A DNA stretch of 64,000 nucleotides from Planktomarina temperata RCA23 (GCF_000738435.1 NZ_CP003984.1:992001-1056000); one strand, 5' to 3'. Shown: positions 16,661 through 25,881, numbered from the stretch's first letter. The notes: generated by a model not told the origin, from the sequence alone. Numbers and translations: made by a program.

Positions 16661-18198
16661 GGGGTGCGGTCTTGTGTTGCGAGATCTTTTAAAAATTGTT
16701 CGGCATCGGATCGGATGGCCTGTTGTTTGTCGGCATCCATGTGATCGTAAACCCGGTACATCATGCCAACCCGTGGATTGGCGCGCAGCTTGGCGCGGTT
16801 GCGGTCGAGAAAATCCCAATAAAGGTAATTAAATGGGCAGGCCTTTGGGCCGTTTTTGGCCGTGACGCTATAGCTGCAGCCTTTGCAATAGTTGGACATT
16901 TTGTTGATATAGCCACCGCCAGAGGCATAGGGTTTGCTGGCCAATTTACCGCCATCGGCAAAGAGCGCCATGCCCGAGACATTTGGCAGTTCAACCCATT
17001 CGAAGGCATCGGCATAAACGCTTAAAAACCAGTCATTGACCTGCGCGGGCAAGATACCGGCCAGGAGCGCAAAATTCCCCAGAACCATCAACCTTTGGAT
17101 GTGGTGCGCATAGGCATGATCTATCGTCTCTTGCACCGATTGGCGCAAACAGTTCATGCGCGTGTCAGCGGTCCAGTAGAAGTCGGGTAGATCGCGCTGG
17201 GCATCAAAAAAGTTGAGCGTTTCATAGCCGGGCATATTTTGCCAATAGAGACCGCGCACAAATTCGCGCCACCCCAAAATTTGCCTTATAAAGCCTTCAA
17301 CCGCATTGAGAGGCGCTTGACCTCGATGATAGGCCTGCTCGGCTGCGGCAATACACTCAAGCGGAAGCAACAAGCCGGTGTTGAGATAGAGCCCAATATG
17401 GGCATGGAACATCCAGGCTTCATCTTGAAGCATGGCATCTTGGTAATCGCCAAAGAAGGCCAAGCGTTCCTCAACAAATTGCTGCAATGCCGCGCGTGCG
17501 CCCTCAGCGGTCACGGCGAAATGGAAGGGGGTGGCGGCGCCCATATGGTCGGGGAACAGCTGTTCGACCATCGCGCAGACCTCTTGGGTGACGCCATCGG
17601 GCGCAAGGCGAAACGTGTCGGGAATAGTCAGTGTCGCATTGGGCGCTTTGCGGTTGTCGCTGTCAAAATTCCATTGATCTCCAATCGGCTGGTCACCCTC
17701 CATCAAGATATTGTAACGCTTGCGCATTTCACGATAGAAATATTCCATGCGCAAGGATTTGCGCCCCGCGCTCCAGTTCTGAAAGTCGCTGTGGCTGGCG
17801 AGAAATCGCGTGTCGGGGCGGATATCGACCGGCAGATTTAGCAGATCAGGCCAAAGCTTGATCTCTTCCAAAACACGATATTCGCTGGGCTCTGTTACGA
17901 CGATTTCGTCAAAATCGCCCATTTGAGCCGCGCGGGTCACTGCATCGGAAAAGCGTGACACAGGCGTGGCATCATCGAGCTTGTGGTAGATCACCCGGTA
18001 TTTTGCGTCCCGCAGCTCTTGTGCGAAATGCCGCATGGCGGAGAAAATGAAGACTAGTTTTTTCTTATGGTGTTTGACATAGGTGGCTTCTTGCTGAACT
18101 TCACAGATCAAGATGGTGTCTTTGGTCTTATCGGCACCGTGCAAACTCGATATTGTTGGACTGAGCTGATCGCCTAAGATTACGCGTAATACCGCCAC
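16657..18198 (-). CDS. phrB: FeS-type bacterial cryptochrome/(6-4) photolyase, PhrB family
   Basis: A 513-residue protein with GTG start at 18198. A longer frame exists, but GAGGG five bases before this GTG and the family length (~510) favour it. With this start the cluster cysteines fall at residues 350 (MNCLRQS), 438 and 441 (YCKGCSY) and 454 (KACPFNY), the same numbers I recall for the 4Fe-4S ligands of Agrobacterium PhrB. The N-terminal domain begins VAVLRVILGDQLSP; the FAD domain includes GWREFVRGLYW and the stretch WVELPNVSGMALFADGG. These enzymes repair (6-4) photoproducts or act as photoreceptors, using FAD plus a lumazine-type antenna. It is coupled to DUF3429 and divergent from a second photolyase homologue at 18370. 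Confidence 0.92.
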   Translation of the reverse strand: MAVLRVILGDQLSPTISSLHGADKTKDTILICEVQQEATYVKHHKKKLVFIFSAMRHFAQELRDAKYRVIYHKLDDATPVSRFSDAVTRAAQMGDFDEIVVTEPSEYRVLEEIKLWPDLLNLPVDIRPDTRFLASHSDFQNWSAGRKSLRMEYFYREMRKRYNILMEGDQPIGDQWNFDSDNRKAPNATLTIPDTFRLAPDGVTQEVCAMVEQLFPDHMGAATPFHFAVTAEGARAALQQFVEERLAFFGDYQDAMLQDEAWMFHAHIGLYLNTGLLLPLECIAAAEQAYHRGQAPLNAVEGFIRQILGWREFVRGLYWQNMPGYETLNFFDAQRDLPDFYWTADTRMNCLRQSVQETIDHAYAHHIQRLMVLGNFALLAGILPAQVNDWFLSVYADAFEWVELPNVSGMALFADGGKLASKPYASGGGYINKMSNYCKGCSYSVTAKNGPKACPFNYLYWDFLDRNRAKLRANPRVGMMYRVYDHMDADKQQAIRSDAEQFLKDLATQDRTP

Positions 18199-18369
18199 TT
18201 TTCCCTCAATTCCGTTTTGCCCAGGCTGGTGCCCACTCTTGGAACCTTCAACTAGATTGATTTGACCGCGCTGCAACGCGGTGCTTTGAATTTTTGCTGG
18301 GTGAGAGGCCAAGAGCGCATTGCAATATCGGCGTGCCGCTATAGCTCAGAGGCAACATAGGAGCTGGCG

Positions 18370-19587
18370 ATGGCACAAGTGATGACGGCAACCCGTGCGG
18401 CGGGGCAAGCGCGGCTTGAACAGTTTTCCGCGAAAATGGGGCGCGATTATGCCCAGGGGCGCAACTTCGATCGGGGACCGGCTGCGCATCAGGATGTGTC
18501 GATGCTATCAGCCTATATCCGACGCCGGCTCATAACTGAGCCCGAGGTCATCGCCACGGCCATAAAAACGCAAGGCGCTGAAGCCTCTGCAAAGTTCATT
18601 GATGAGGTGATTTGGCGCAGTTATTTTAAGGGGTGGTTGGAACAGCGGCCCGAGGTGTGGAACAACTATACCGCGGGGTTGCGGCAAGACTTGGCCGCGC
18701 TGGAGGGTGATGTGGGGCTGCGCCAAGCGGTTCATGCCGCCGAAACGGCGCAAACCGGGCTGGACTATTTCGACAGTTGGGCAGCTGAGCTGATTGAGAC
18801 CGGATATTTGCACAACCATGCGCGGATGTGGTTTGCCTCCATTTGGATCTTCACGCTTAAATTGCCATGGCGCCTTGGGGCAGATTTTTTCTTGAAGAAC
18901 TTGTTAGACGGGGATCCGGCCTCCAATACCTTGAGTTGGCGCTGGGTCGCGGGGCTGCACACGCGCGGCAAACCCTATGTCGCACAGGCGAGCAATATTG
19001 CGCGCTTCACCGAAGAACGCTTTGTGCCGCGCGCGCAAGAGTTGACGCAGAGCGCCTCTGGGCTGGAGGCGCTTGAACCTGACGGGCTGCCAGAGTGCAA
19101 TCCTCCAAGGGTGCCAAATGCGCCGCAACTGCACCTTCCAACCGCGATTTTGTTTACGGAGGAGGATTGCCGGATCGAAGATTTTCCCTTTCGAGACTTG
19201 ATCTGCACCGCTGCGGCCACTTTGGCGGCGAGCCCCCTGCGTTCGCCGCGTGATGTCGCGCAGCTTGTGGTGCGGTTCGAGGCGGGTGCTTTGGCCGATG
19301 TTGCGCAAAGATCGGGTCTTGCTGTCTCAGCGACGCAGATTGGCGCGCCGTCAGATCTTGCGCGGTGGGCGCTGCAATCGGGCGCGCAGCAAATTGTGAC
19401 GCCCTATGTGCCTGTTGGCCCCCTGCGCGATTGGCTTGCGCGCGCCCAACCAGAGCTCGAGGCGGCCGGCATTTCCTTGACGGAATGGCGGCGCGATTGG
19501 GATGCGATGGTCTGGCCCCATGCGACCGCGGGATTCTTTAAGGTCAAAAAACAAATTCCGAAGTTCTTGCGCACAATTTGTGCATGA
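18370..19587 (+). CDS. photolyase/cryptochrome homologue with swapped domain order (FAD domain first)
   Basis: A 405-residue protein. Residues ~35-235 match the FAD-binding domain of class I photolyases: VSMLSAYIRRRLITEPEV, FIDEVIWRSYFKGWL, NHARMWFASIWIFTLKLPWR and, most clearly, LLDGDPASNTLSWRWVAG. Normal photolyases carry a Rossmann-like antenna domain before this; here only ~30 residues precede it. Instead residues ~255-405 look like that antenna domain: a strand-like TAILFTEEDC, LARWALQSGAQQIVTPYVPV and FFKVKKQIPKFL, where the usual domain ends YRVFTPF. This suggests a circular permutation. An AGGAG site precedes the ATG. The gene is divergent from phrB across 171 bp, so the two may be co-regulated. 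Whether it repairs DNA is unknown. Confidence 0.78.
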   Translation: MAQVMTATRAAGQARLEQFSAKMGRDYAQGRNFDRGPAAHQDVSMLSAYIRRRLITEPEVIATAIKTQGAEASAKFIDEVIWRSYFKGWLEQRPEVWNNYTAGLRQDLAALEGDVGLRQAVHAAETAQTGLDYFDSWAAELIETGYLHNHARMWFASIWIFTLKLPWRLGADFFLKNLLDGDPASNTLSWRWVAGLHTRGKPYVAQASNIARFTEERFVPRAQELTQSASGLEALEPDGLPECNPPRVPNAPQLHLPTAILFTEEDCRIEDFPFRDLICTAAATLAASPLRSPRDVAQLVVRFEAGALADVAQRSGLAVSATQIGAPSDLARWALQSGAQQIVTPYVPVGPLRDWLARAQPELEAAGISLTEWRRDWDAMVWPHATAGFFKVKKQIPKFLRTICA

Positions 19588-19943
19588 GCGTTGCGTCCAT
19601 CTTTACCATCCAAACAGATCGTTTGTTGAGAGGGCGGGCGGCCCGGTTGGTGTCTCGTGTTGGTCGCTCGCCGGGGGCGATGGCTGGCGACGCGATGGTT
19701 TCGGCACGTCGCGTCTTGCATAATGAAAGGAATGCAATAAGCTCAGTGTTAAGACCTTAACGTTCCTGCGCTTAACCCATTGTTAATAAACTGGGAGGCG
19801 TTTGCCTTGATCTTTGTGATCTGTCTTTTGTGTTAAGCCTAGCGCTTAGGTTATTTTGCCAAGACGGTGGGTGAGACATAGGCCAAAGACTTTGCGTAAG
19901 ATGATAACGCCAAAAATAAAGACTACGAATAGGGAGAAAATGA
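19588..19943. other. 356-bp gene-free region upstream of coxS
   Basis: No convincing reading frame; short frames here lack family features and good start sites. The last part is AT-richer and presumably holds the coxS promoter, ending in the strong ribosome site tagggagaaaatga directly before the coxS ATG. I see no clear inverted repeat that would mark an operator or terminator. Confidence 0.6.
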
Positions 19944-20426
19944 ATGAAAATTGCGATGACTGTGAACGGCAAATCGGTATCTCGTGATGTTGCCGGCAAT
20001 ACTTTGTTGGTCGAATATATCCGGGATCATTTGCGACTGACGGGCACCCATGTGGGCTGTGACACCAGCCAATGCGGCGCTTGTGTTGTGCATGTGGATG
20101 GCAAGGCGATGAAATCCTGCACCATGCTCGCGGCCAGTGCTGAAGGCGCGGCGGTGACGACCGTGGAAGGGCTCGCGAAATCGAAAGATGAGCTGCATCC
20201 CATGCAGGTGGCGTTTAAGGAAAACCATGGTCTGCAATGCGGGTTTTGCACCCCGGGCATGATCATGACCGCAACCGATATGGTCGCACGCTATCAAGCC
20301 GAGGGCAAAACACTGACGGAAGAAAATATCCGCCATGAGCTTGAAGGTAATATTTGTCGCTGCACCGGCTACCATAACATTGTGAAATCCATCGCGGACG
20401 GTGCGTCCAAGATGACGTCAGCATAG
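19944..20426 (+). CDS. coxS: CO-dehydrogenase-type molybdenum hydroxylase, [2Fe-2S] small subunit
   Basis: A 160-residue iron-sulfur subunit. The N-terminal plant-ferredoxin-like domain has [20 protein letters not shown] followed by SC (ligands Cys-x4-Cys-x2-Cys...Cys, residues ~40-60). The C-terminal domain has QCGFCTPGM and CRCTGYHNI, which bind the second [2Fe-2S] cluster. It passes electrons from the molybdopterin subunit to the FAD subunit. It is first in a coxS-coxL-coxM-coxD-coxE operon with gaps of 11-12 bp. The order S-L-M is that of form II (BMS-type) clusters rather than the M-S-L order of true form I CO dehydrogenases. Confidence 0.93.
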   Translation: MKIAMTVNGKSVSRDVAGNTLLVEYIRDHLRLTGTHVGCDTSQCGACVVHVDGKAMKSCTMLAASAEGAAVTTVEGLAKSKDELHPMQVAFKENHGLQCGFCTPGMIMTATDMVARYQAEGKTLTEENIRHELEGNICRCTGYHNIVKSIADGASKMTSA

Positions 20427-20437
20427 GGGGACGGGAT

Positions 20438-22798
20438 ATGTCAGAAGGAATTGGCGCGCGCGTTTTGCGCAAGGAAGACAAGAGATTCATCACCGGCAAA
20501 GGCCGTTACACAGACGATATCATCGAGGCCAACCAAGCCTATGCCGCCTTTGTGCGCAGCCCGCATGCGCATGCGCGGATAGTCTCGCTGGACACCTCCG
20601 CGGCTTTGGCTATGGAGGGGGTTGAAACGGTTTTGACTGGCCCGGAATTGGTCGCCGATGGCATCGGCAACATCATCTGCGGTTGGGGCATTACCTCCAA
20701 AGATGGCACCCCCATGAATATGGGCGCTTGGTCCGCTTTGGCGACCGAAAAGGTGCGCTATGTGGGTGATGCCGTTGCCATTGTGGTGGCTGATAGCAAA
20801 TCCCAGGCAAAATTGGCCGCTGAGGCGGTGGTTGTGACCTATGAAGAGCTGCCCGTTGTGGTCGGCTCGGTCGAGGCCTTGGCCCCCGGTGCACCGCAAC
20901 TACATGACAATGCCCCTGGCAACTTGATCTTTGACTGGGAAATTGGAGATTTGGCGCCCACCGACGCGGCCTTGGCCTCTGCGGCGCATGTGACGGAGAT
21001 GGAGATCACCAACAATCGTTTGGCGCCCAATCCAATGGAGCCACGATCTGCAATTGCCACTTTTAACGAGGCGGAAGATCACTACACGCTTTATACCACA
21101 AGTCAAAACCCCCATGTGGCCCGTTTGGTGCTCTCGGCTTTCTATAACGTCGCGCCTGAGCATAAATTGCGGGTGATTGCGCCAGATGTTGGCGGCGGTT
21201 TTGGATCCAAGATTTATATTTATCCCGAAGAGATTGCCTGTCTTTGGGCCTCGATGAAGTCGGGCTGTTCGGTGAAATGGACCTCAGACCGCACTGAGGC
21301 TTTCCTCACCGATGCCCATGGGCGCGATCATGTTTCAACCGCGAAAATCGGTTTTGACAGCGATGGCAAGATTGTGGGCTTGAAGGTGAACACCAAAGCC
21401 AATTTGGGCGCGTATATGTCCCTGTTTAGCTCGGCTGTGCCGACCTATCTCTACGCGACTTTGCTGTCAGGCCAGTATGATATTGCAAATATCTATTGCG
21501 ATGTTCAGGCGGTTTACACCAATACCGTGCCGGTGGATGCCTACCGCGGAGCGGGGCGCCCAGAGGCCTGTTATGTGGTTGAACGCATCATGGAAACGGC
21601 GGCGCGTGAAATGGGCATGGACCCTGCCGAGCTGCGATCAAAGAACTTCGTGCGCAGCTTCCCGCATCAAACGCCTGTGATTATGGCCTATGACAGCGGT
21701 GATTTTGACGCCAATTTGAAGCAGGCCCAAGAGGCCGCAGATGTGGCGGGTTTTGCCGCAAGAAAAGCCGAAGCGGCCAGCCGTGGCAAGCTGCGAGGGA
21801 TGGGCTATTCCAACTATATCGAAGCCTGCGGCATCGCACCGTCAGCTGCGGTGGGAAGCCTTGGAGCAGGCGTTGGCCTGTGGGAAAGCGCAGAGGTTCG
21901 GGTCAATCCCGTGGGCACCATTGAGATCCTCACAGGCTCGCACAGCCACGGGCAGGGGCATGAAACCACATTCGCGCAGATCGTGTCGGAACGTTTTGAT
22001 TTGCCAACGGAAAACATCCAGATTGTCCATGGCGACACCGATAAGGTGCAATTTGGTATGGGCACCTATGGCTCCCGGTCCGGTGCTGTCGGCATGTCTG
22101 CCATTGTGAAAGCGATGGATAAAGTGGAAGCCAAGGTCAAGAAAATCGCCGCCCATGTGCTTGAGGCCGGCGAGGATGATATCGTGATCGAAGGTGGGGC
22201 CGTGAAAGTGGCTGGCACTGACAAACAGATGCTCTGGCATGAGGTTGGTCTTGCAGCCTATACGGCCCATAATATCCCCGAAGGCATGGAGCCGGGTCTG
22301 AAAGAAAGCGCCTTTTATGACCCGACCAATTTCACATTCCCAGCGGGGTGTTACATTTGTGAGGTCGAAGTGGATCCCGAAACCGGGGTGACGGAGGTGG
22401 TGCAATTTGTAGCCTCTGATGACTTTGGCACCATCATCAACCCGATGATTGTGGAAGGCCAAGTGCATGGCGGTATTGCGCAGGGCATTGGCCAAGCGAT
22501 GCTTGAAAATGTTGTCTATGACGCGGCCGGTCAACAGCTATCGGCCAGCTATATGGATTACGCCATGCCGCGCGCCGATGATTTGCCAAATTATTCGGTG
22601 CATCATGCCTCGACCACCTGTCCTGGAAACCCGCTTGGGATGAAGGGCTGTGGGGAGGCCGGTGCGATTGGCTCGCCGCCTGCGGTGATCAACGCCATCA
22701 CGGATGCCATTGGCAATAACAATCTTTCAATGCCGGCCACCCCCTCTGCGGTTTGGGCCGCGTTGCAGGATGTGAGCCAAAAACTAGCAGCTGAATAA
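20438..22798 (+). CDS. coxL: molybdopterin large subunit, form II CoxL type
   Basis: A 786-residue catalytic subunit of the xanthine-oxidase family. Seen: VLRKEDKRFITGKGRYTDDI at the N-terminus, GGGFGSKIYIYPEE, the active-site loop VDAYRGAGRPEACYVVER (~365-382), GSHSHGQGHETTFAQI, and near the end GMKGCGEAGAIGSPPA with the catalytic Glu. The loop is AYRGAGR, the form II signature; form I CO dehydrogenases have AYxCSFR with the Cu-binding cysteine. So this is probably a Mo-hydroxylase for another small substrate, and CO oxidation is uncertain. Coenzyme is the Mo-pterin cytosine dinucleotide. It sits between coxS and coxM with tight spacing. Confidence 0.92.
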   Translation: MSEGIGARVLRKEDKRFITGKGRYTDDIIEANQAYAAFVRSPHAHARIVSLDTSAALAMEGVETVLTGPELVADGIGNIICGWGITSKDGTPMNMGAWSALATEKVRYVGDAVAIVVADSKSQAKLAAEAVVVTYEELPVVVGSVEALAPGAPQLHDNAPGNLIFDWEIGDLAPTDAALASAAHVTEMEITNNRLAPNPMEPRSAIATFNEAEDHYTLYTTSQNPHVARLVLSAFYNVAPEHKLRVIAPDVGGGFGSKIYIYPEEIACLWASMKSGCSVKWTSDRTEAFLTDAHGRDHVSTAKIGFDSDGKIVGLKVNTKANLGAYMSLFSSAVPTYLYATLLSGQYDIANIYCDVQAVYTNTVPVDAYRGAGRPEACYVVERIMETAAREMGMDPAELRSKNFVRSFPHQTPVIMAYDSGDFDANLKQAQEAADVAGFAARKAEAASRGKLRGMGYSNYIEACGIAPSAAVGSLGAGVGLWESAEVRVNPVGTIEILTGSHSHGQGHETTFAQIVSERFDLPTENIQIVHGDTDKVQFGMGTYGSRSGAVGMSAIVKAMDKVEAKVKKIAAHVLEAGEDDIVIEGGAVKVAGTDKQMLWHEVGLAAYTAHNIPEGMEPGLKESAFYDPTNFTFPAGCYICEVEVDPETGVTEVVQFVASDDFGTIINPMIVEGQVHGGIAQGIGQAMLENVVYDAAGQQLSASYMDYAMPRADDLPNYSVHHASTTCPGNPLGMKGCGEAGAIGSPPAVINAITDAIGNNNLSMPATPSAVWAALQDVSQKLAAE

Positions 22799-22810
22799 GG
22801 AGTTTGGACG

Positions 22811-23602
22811 ATGTATGAGACCAATTTTCATAAAGCGGCCACCGCACAAGAGGCTGCCGCCCTGTTGAACACCTCTGAAGATGGGAAAATATTGGCCGGG
22901 GGGCAAACCTTAATCCCCACCATGAAACAACGACTTGCCGATCCGACAGATGTGATTGATCTAAGCGGCGCGGCGGATCTGCGCGGGATTACCATTGCCG
23001 GTGATCAGGTCACCATTGGGGCGATGACACCCCATGCAGAAGTGGCGGGACATGCCGCTCTCGCCGCGCTGTGCCCTTCGATTTGTAAACTTGCGGCGAA
23101 TATCGGCGATCCCGCTGTCCGTCATCGCGGAACGATTGGCGGGTCTTTGGCCAATAATGATCCGGCGGCTGATTATCCAGCAGCGGCCCTAGCCTTGAAT
23201 GCGCGGATCCACACAACCTCTCGTGAAATTGCAGCGGATGATTTTTTCGAAGGTATGTTTACCACAGCCTTAGAAGAGGATGAGATCATCACCGCCATCA
23301 GCTTCACCGCCCCGGCGAAAGGTGGTTATGGCAAGTTCCCTAATCCGGCGTCGCGCTATGCAATGGCCGGCGTGTTTGTGGCCAAATCAGCCGACGGCAG
23401 CGTCCGGGTTGCTGTGACCGGCGCGAGTGAAGACGGGGTCTATCGCCATGACGGTCTGGAAGCGGCCTTGAGTGCGGATTGGTCGGCCTCTGCTGTTGAT
23501 GGGGTCGAGATCTCATCGGACGGGCTTTTGTCTGATCTTCATGGAAATGCGGAATATCGCGCTAATTTGATCAAGGTCATGGCCAAACGCGCTTTGGGCT
23601 AG
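22811..23602 (+). CDS. coxM: FAD-binding medium subunit of the Cox-type hydroxylase
   Basis: A 263-residue flavoprotein. LAGGQTLIPTMKQRLADPTD is the first FAD-binding motif (A-G-G-x-S-L position, ~31) and NIGDPAVRHRGTIGGSLANN the second (T-I-G-G, ~105), with DPAADYPAAALALNA following. The C-terminal CO_deh_flav_C domain covers ~160-260. It takes electrons from the [2Fe-2S] subunit and passes them to the quinone pool or another acceptor. Twelve bp after coxL; a perfect 11-bp hairpin follows before coxD. Confidence 0.92.
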   Translation: MYETNFHKAATAQEAAALLNTSEDGKILAGGQTLIPTMKQRLADPTDVIDLSGAADLRGITIAGDQVTIGAMTPHAEVAGHAALAALCPSICKLAANIGDPAVRHRGTIGGSLANNDPAADYPAAALALNARIHTTSREIAADDFFEGMFTTALEEDEIITAISFTAPAKGGYGKFPNPASRYAMAGVFVAKSADGSVRVAVTGASEDGVYRHDGLEAALSADWSASAVDGVEISSDGLLSDLHGNAEYRANLIKVMAKRALG

Positions 23603-23620
23603 ATCTTTCACAAACCTTAC

Positions 23621-23648
23621 ACACCAACCCCATTTTTGGGGTTGGTGT
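23621..23648 (+). promoter_or_regulatory. perfect 11-bp stem-loop between coxM and coxD
   Basis: Arms 23621-23631 and 23638-23648 pair perfectly around a six-base loop (attttt). No T-run follows the 3' arm, so it is not a classical intrinsic terminator; it could be an mRNA-stabilising or attenuating hairpin that separates expression of the enzyme subunits from the maturation proteins. It also argues that coxD translation starts downstream of it. Confidence 0.6.
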
Positions 23649-23671
23649 TGCCAATTTATAGGGCAGATATC

Positions 23672-24556
23672 TTGCAAAACTTGCCGCAGTCCATCGACGC
23701 AACCACCGCTCTGCTCGCCTCTGAAGGCTATGTGGCCGATCGTGCGCTGTCGACCTTGACCTTCCTCTCCCTGACGCTCAATCGACCAATCTTTTTGGAG
23801 GGCGAAGCCGGCGTTGGCAAAACAGAACTGGCCAAGGTGATCGCCAAAACTCTTGGGCGAGATTTGATCCGCTTGCAATGCTATGAAGGGTTAGACGCCA
23901 GCAGCTCGGTCTATGAATGGAATTTCGCCGGCCAAATGCTGGCAATGCGCAATGGGGCGGAGCAAGGCGACATATATTCAGAAAAATACTTGATCAAACG
24001 TGCCTTATTGCAGGCGGTTGAGCCGCATCCCTCTGGGCCGCCGGTCTTGCTGATCGATGAGATTGACCGCACAGATGCACCCTTTGAGGCGTTTTTGTTG
24101 GAGGCGCTCTCTGATTTTCAAGTCACCGTGCCAGAGCTGGGCGTGATCAAAGCCCCAGAACCGCCGATTGTGATTTTGACCTCTAACCGCACGCGTGAGG
24201 TACATGACGCGTTGAAGCGCCGCTGTCTCTATCACTGGGTCGATTATCCGGGGTTTGACCGTGAGATGGAAATTTTGCGTGCCCGCCTGCCAGAGGTGAA
24301 CGCCGATTTAAGCCGCGAGGTGGTGGCTTTCATCCAAAAGCTTCGCGAGGAAGAGCTGTTCAAGCGGCCCGGACTGGCCGAGACCTTGGACTGGGCCAAA
24401 TGCCTTGTGGCGTTGGATGTTGTGGCACTCTCACCCGATGTGATCACAGACACCATTGGTGCGGTGCTGAAATATCAAGATGATATTGCCAAGATCACCG
24501 GGGGGCCTGCAACACGGATTTTGGAGCAAATCAGGCAAGATATGCAGGCGCTGTAA
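23672..24556 (+). CDS. coxD: MoxR-type AAA+ ATPase, CoxD family
   Basis: A 294-residue AAA+ ATPase if translation begins at TTG 23672 (MQNLPQSIDATTALLASEGY). The frame is open from 23636, but that start lies inside the hairpin, and agggcagatatc before the TTG at 23672 provides a plausible ribosome site. Walker A is EGEAGVGKTELAKVI (~45), Walker B LLIDEIDRTD (~128), and sensor 1 TSNRTRE. In carboxydotrophs CoxD matures the active site of the Mo-enzyme together with CoxE. It overlaps coxE by one base (TAATG), so the two are translationally coupled. Confidence 0.88.
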   Translation: MQNLPQSIDATTALLASEGYVADRALSTLTFLSLTLNRPIFLEGEAGVGKTELAKVIAKTLGRDLIRLQCYEGLDASSSVYEWNFAGQMLAMRNGAEQGDIYSEKYLIKRALLQAVEPHPSGPPVLLIDEIDRTDAPFEAFLLEALSDFQVTVPELGVIKAPEPPIVILTSNRTREVHDALKRRCLYHWVDYPGFDREMEILRARLPEVNADLSREVVAFIQKLREEELFKRPGLAETLDWAKCLVALDVVALSPDVITDTIGAVLKYQDDIAKITGGPATRILEQIRQDMQAL

Positions 24557-25776
24557 TGGCAGATGCTGCAGGGAGATTGCCGGACAATATCGTCTATTTT
24601 GGCCGCGCCTTGCGCCGGGCCGGCGTGCCGGTTGGAACGGCGCAAATCCTGGAGGCCCTGCGGGCGGTGCAGCTGGTTGGCTTCACCAAGCGGCAGGATT
24701 TTCACACCACCCTACGGGCGATGATTGTGACCCGGCCAGAGCATCTGCTTATATTTGATCAAGTCTTTGCAATGTTCTGGCGCGATCCTGATTTCTTGGA
24801 AAATATGATCACCAACCTCCTGCCTGTGATCACGGCCCCTTCGGTTGAGAAGCCCATGAAACCGGCGCAGAATAGGGCCGCGGAGGCGATGGCGGCCGGT
24901 GGGGGAAAGCCGCGCGATCTGCCCCCTCAAGAGCTGTTGGAACTGGATGCGCAGTTTTCTCATTCAGATGTGGAGAAACTGATGCAAAAGGATTTTGAGG
25001 CAATGAATGCCACGGAAATTCGCCAAGCCGAACAGGCCATTCGAAGCCTGCAGTTGGATTTACCACAGCTGGCGGGGCGGCGTTTTGAGACGGCGGCTCG
25101 GGCCTTACGGATTGACCGGCGAAAAGCGCTGCAACAGGCGCGGCGCAGCGGCGGTGAACTGCTCACTTTGCCGAAGCAGCGGGCAAAGCCCCGACAGCTC
25201 AACCTCGTGGTGCTATGTGATATTTCTGGATCCATGACCCGATACAGCCGAATGATGATGCATTTTGTCCATTCCTGCGCACAGGCGCGTGGGTCGGACT
25301 GGGCCGCAGTGCATGGCTTCACCTTCGGCACTCAGCTGCATAATATTTCGCCTCAGCTGACCATTAAAGACCCCGATGCTGCTCTGGCTGCGATCGGTCA
25401 ACATGTGCAGGATTGGGAGGGCGGCACCCGCATCTCTGAAAGCCTTGGGACGTTTAATCGTGACTGGGCCCGGCGGGTTTTGTCAGCCCCGGCCGTGGTT
25501 TTGCTCATAAGTGATGGGCTTGAGCGGTCGGGACTTGCGGCGCTTGAAGGAGAAATCGCCCGACTGGCCCTGCAAGCCCGGGATCTGATATGGCTTAATC
25601 CCTTGTTGCGCTGGGACCAATTCTCGCCGCAGGCCGCAGGCATCAAAGCCATGCTGCCGCATGTGTCCTCACTGGTGGCCTGCCACAATCTTGGCAGTTT
25701 GCAAGATCTTTCAGATCATTTGAACGGCCGGCGCGGTGTCGATCACAAGGCGCGTTTGATGCGGTTGCTCGCATGA
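24556..25776 (+). CDS. coxE: VWA-domain protein, CoxE family
   Basis: A 406-residue CoxE-like protein. The C-terminal half is a von Willebrand A domain with the MIDAS motif CDISGSMTRYSRMMM (~223), a Thr in the loop near EGGTRISESL, and LLISDGLERSG. The N-terminal half is helical (residues ~1-200, with a Q/R-rich linker). CoxE works with the MoxR ATPase CoxD as a chaperone pair in metallocofactor insertion. Start fixed by the TAATG overlap with coxD. No coxF or coxG gene follows; the operon seems to end here, with 105 bp before iolB. Confidence 0.88.
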   Translation: MADAAGRLPDNIVYFGRALRRAGVPVGTAQILEALRAVQLVGFTKRQDFHTTLRAMIVTRPEHLLIFDQVFAMFWRDPDFLENMITNLLPVITAPSVEKPMKPAQNRAAEAMAAGGGKPRDLPPQELLELDAQFSHSDVEKLMQKDFEAMNATEIRQAEQAIRSLQLDLPQLAGRRFETAARALRIDRRKALQQARRSGGELLTLPKQRAKPRQLNLVVLCDISGSMTRYSRMMMHFVHSCAQARGSDWAAVHGFTFGTQLHNISPQLTIKDPDAALAAIGQHVQDWEGGTRISESLGTFNRDWARRVLSAPAVVLLISDGLERSGLAALEGEIARLALQARDLIWLNPLLRWDQFSPQAAGIKAMLPHVSSLVACHNLGSLQDLSDHLNGRRGVDHKARLMRLLA

Positions 25777-25881
25777 GGGCCAGCGTCCCCCATGGGTGCC
25801 CGTTTGTGCCTTGCACGGGGTGATTGATGCCCCGCTTGCAGTTAGTTATGACTGTGGACAGTTCAACTTATGAGGGGCGCA

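Noticed and set aside
20438-22798. Form I aerobic CO dehydrogenase
   Set aside because: The active-site loop lacks the Cu-binding cysteine motif and the gene order is that of form II.
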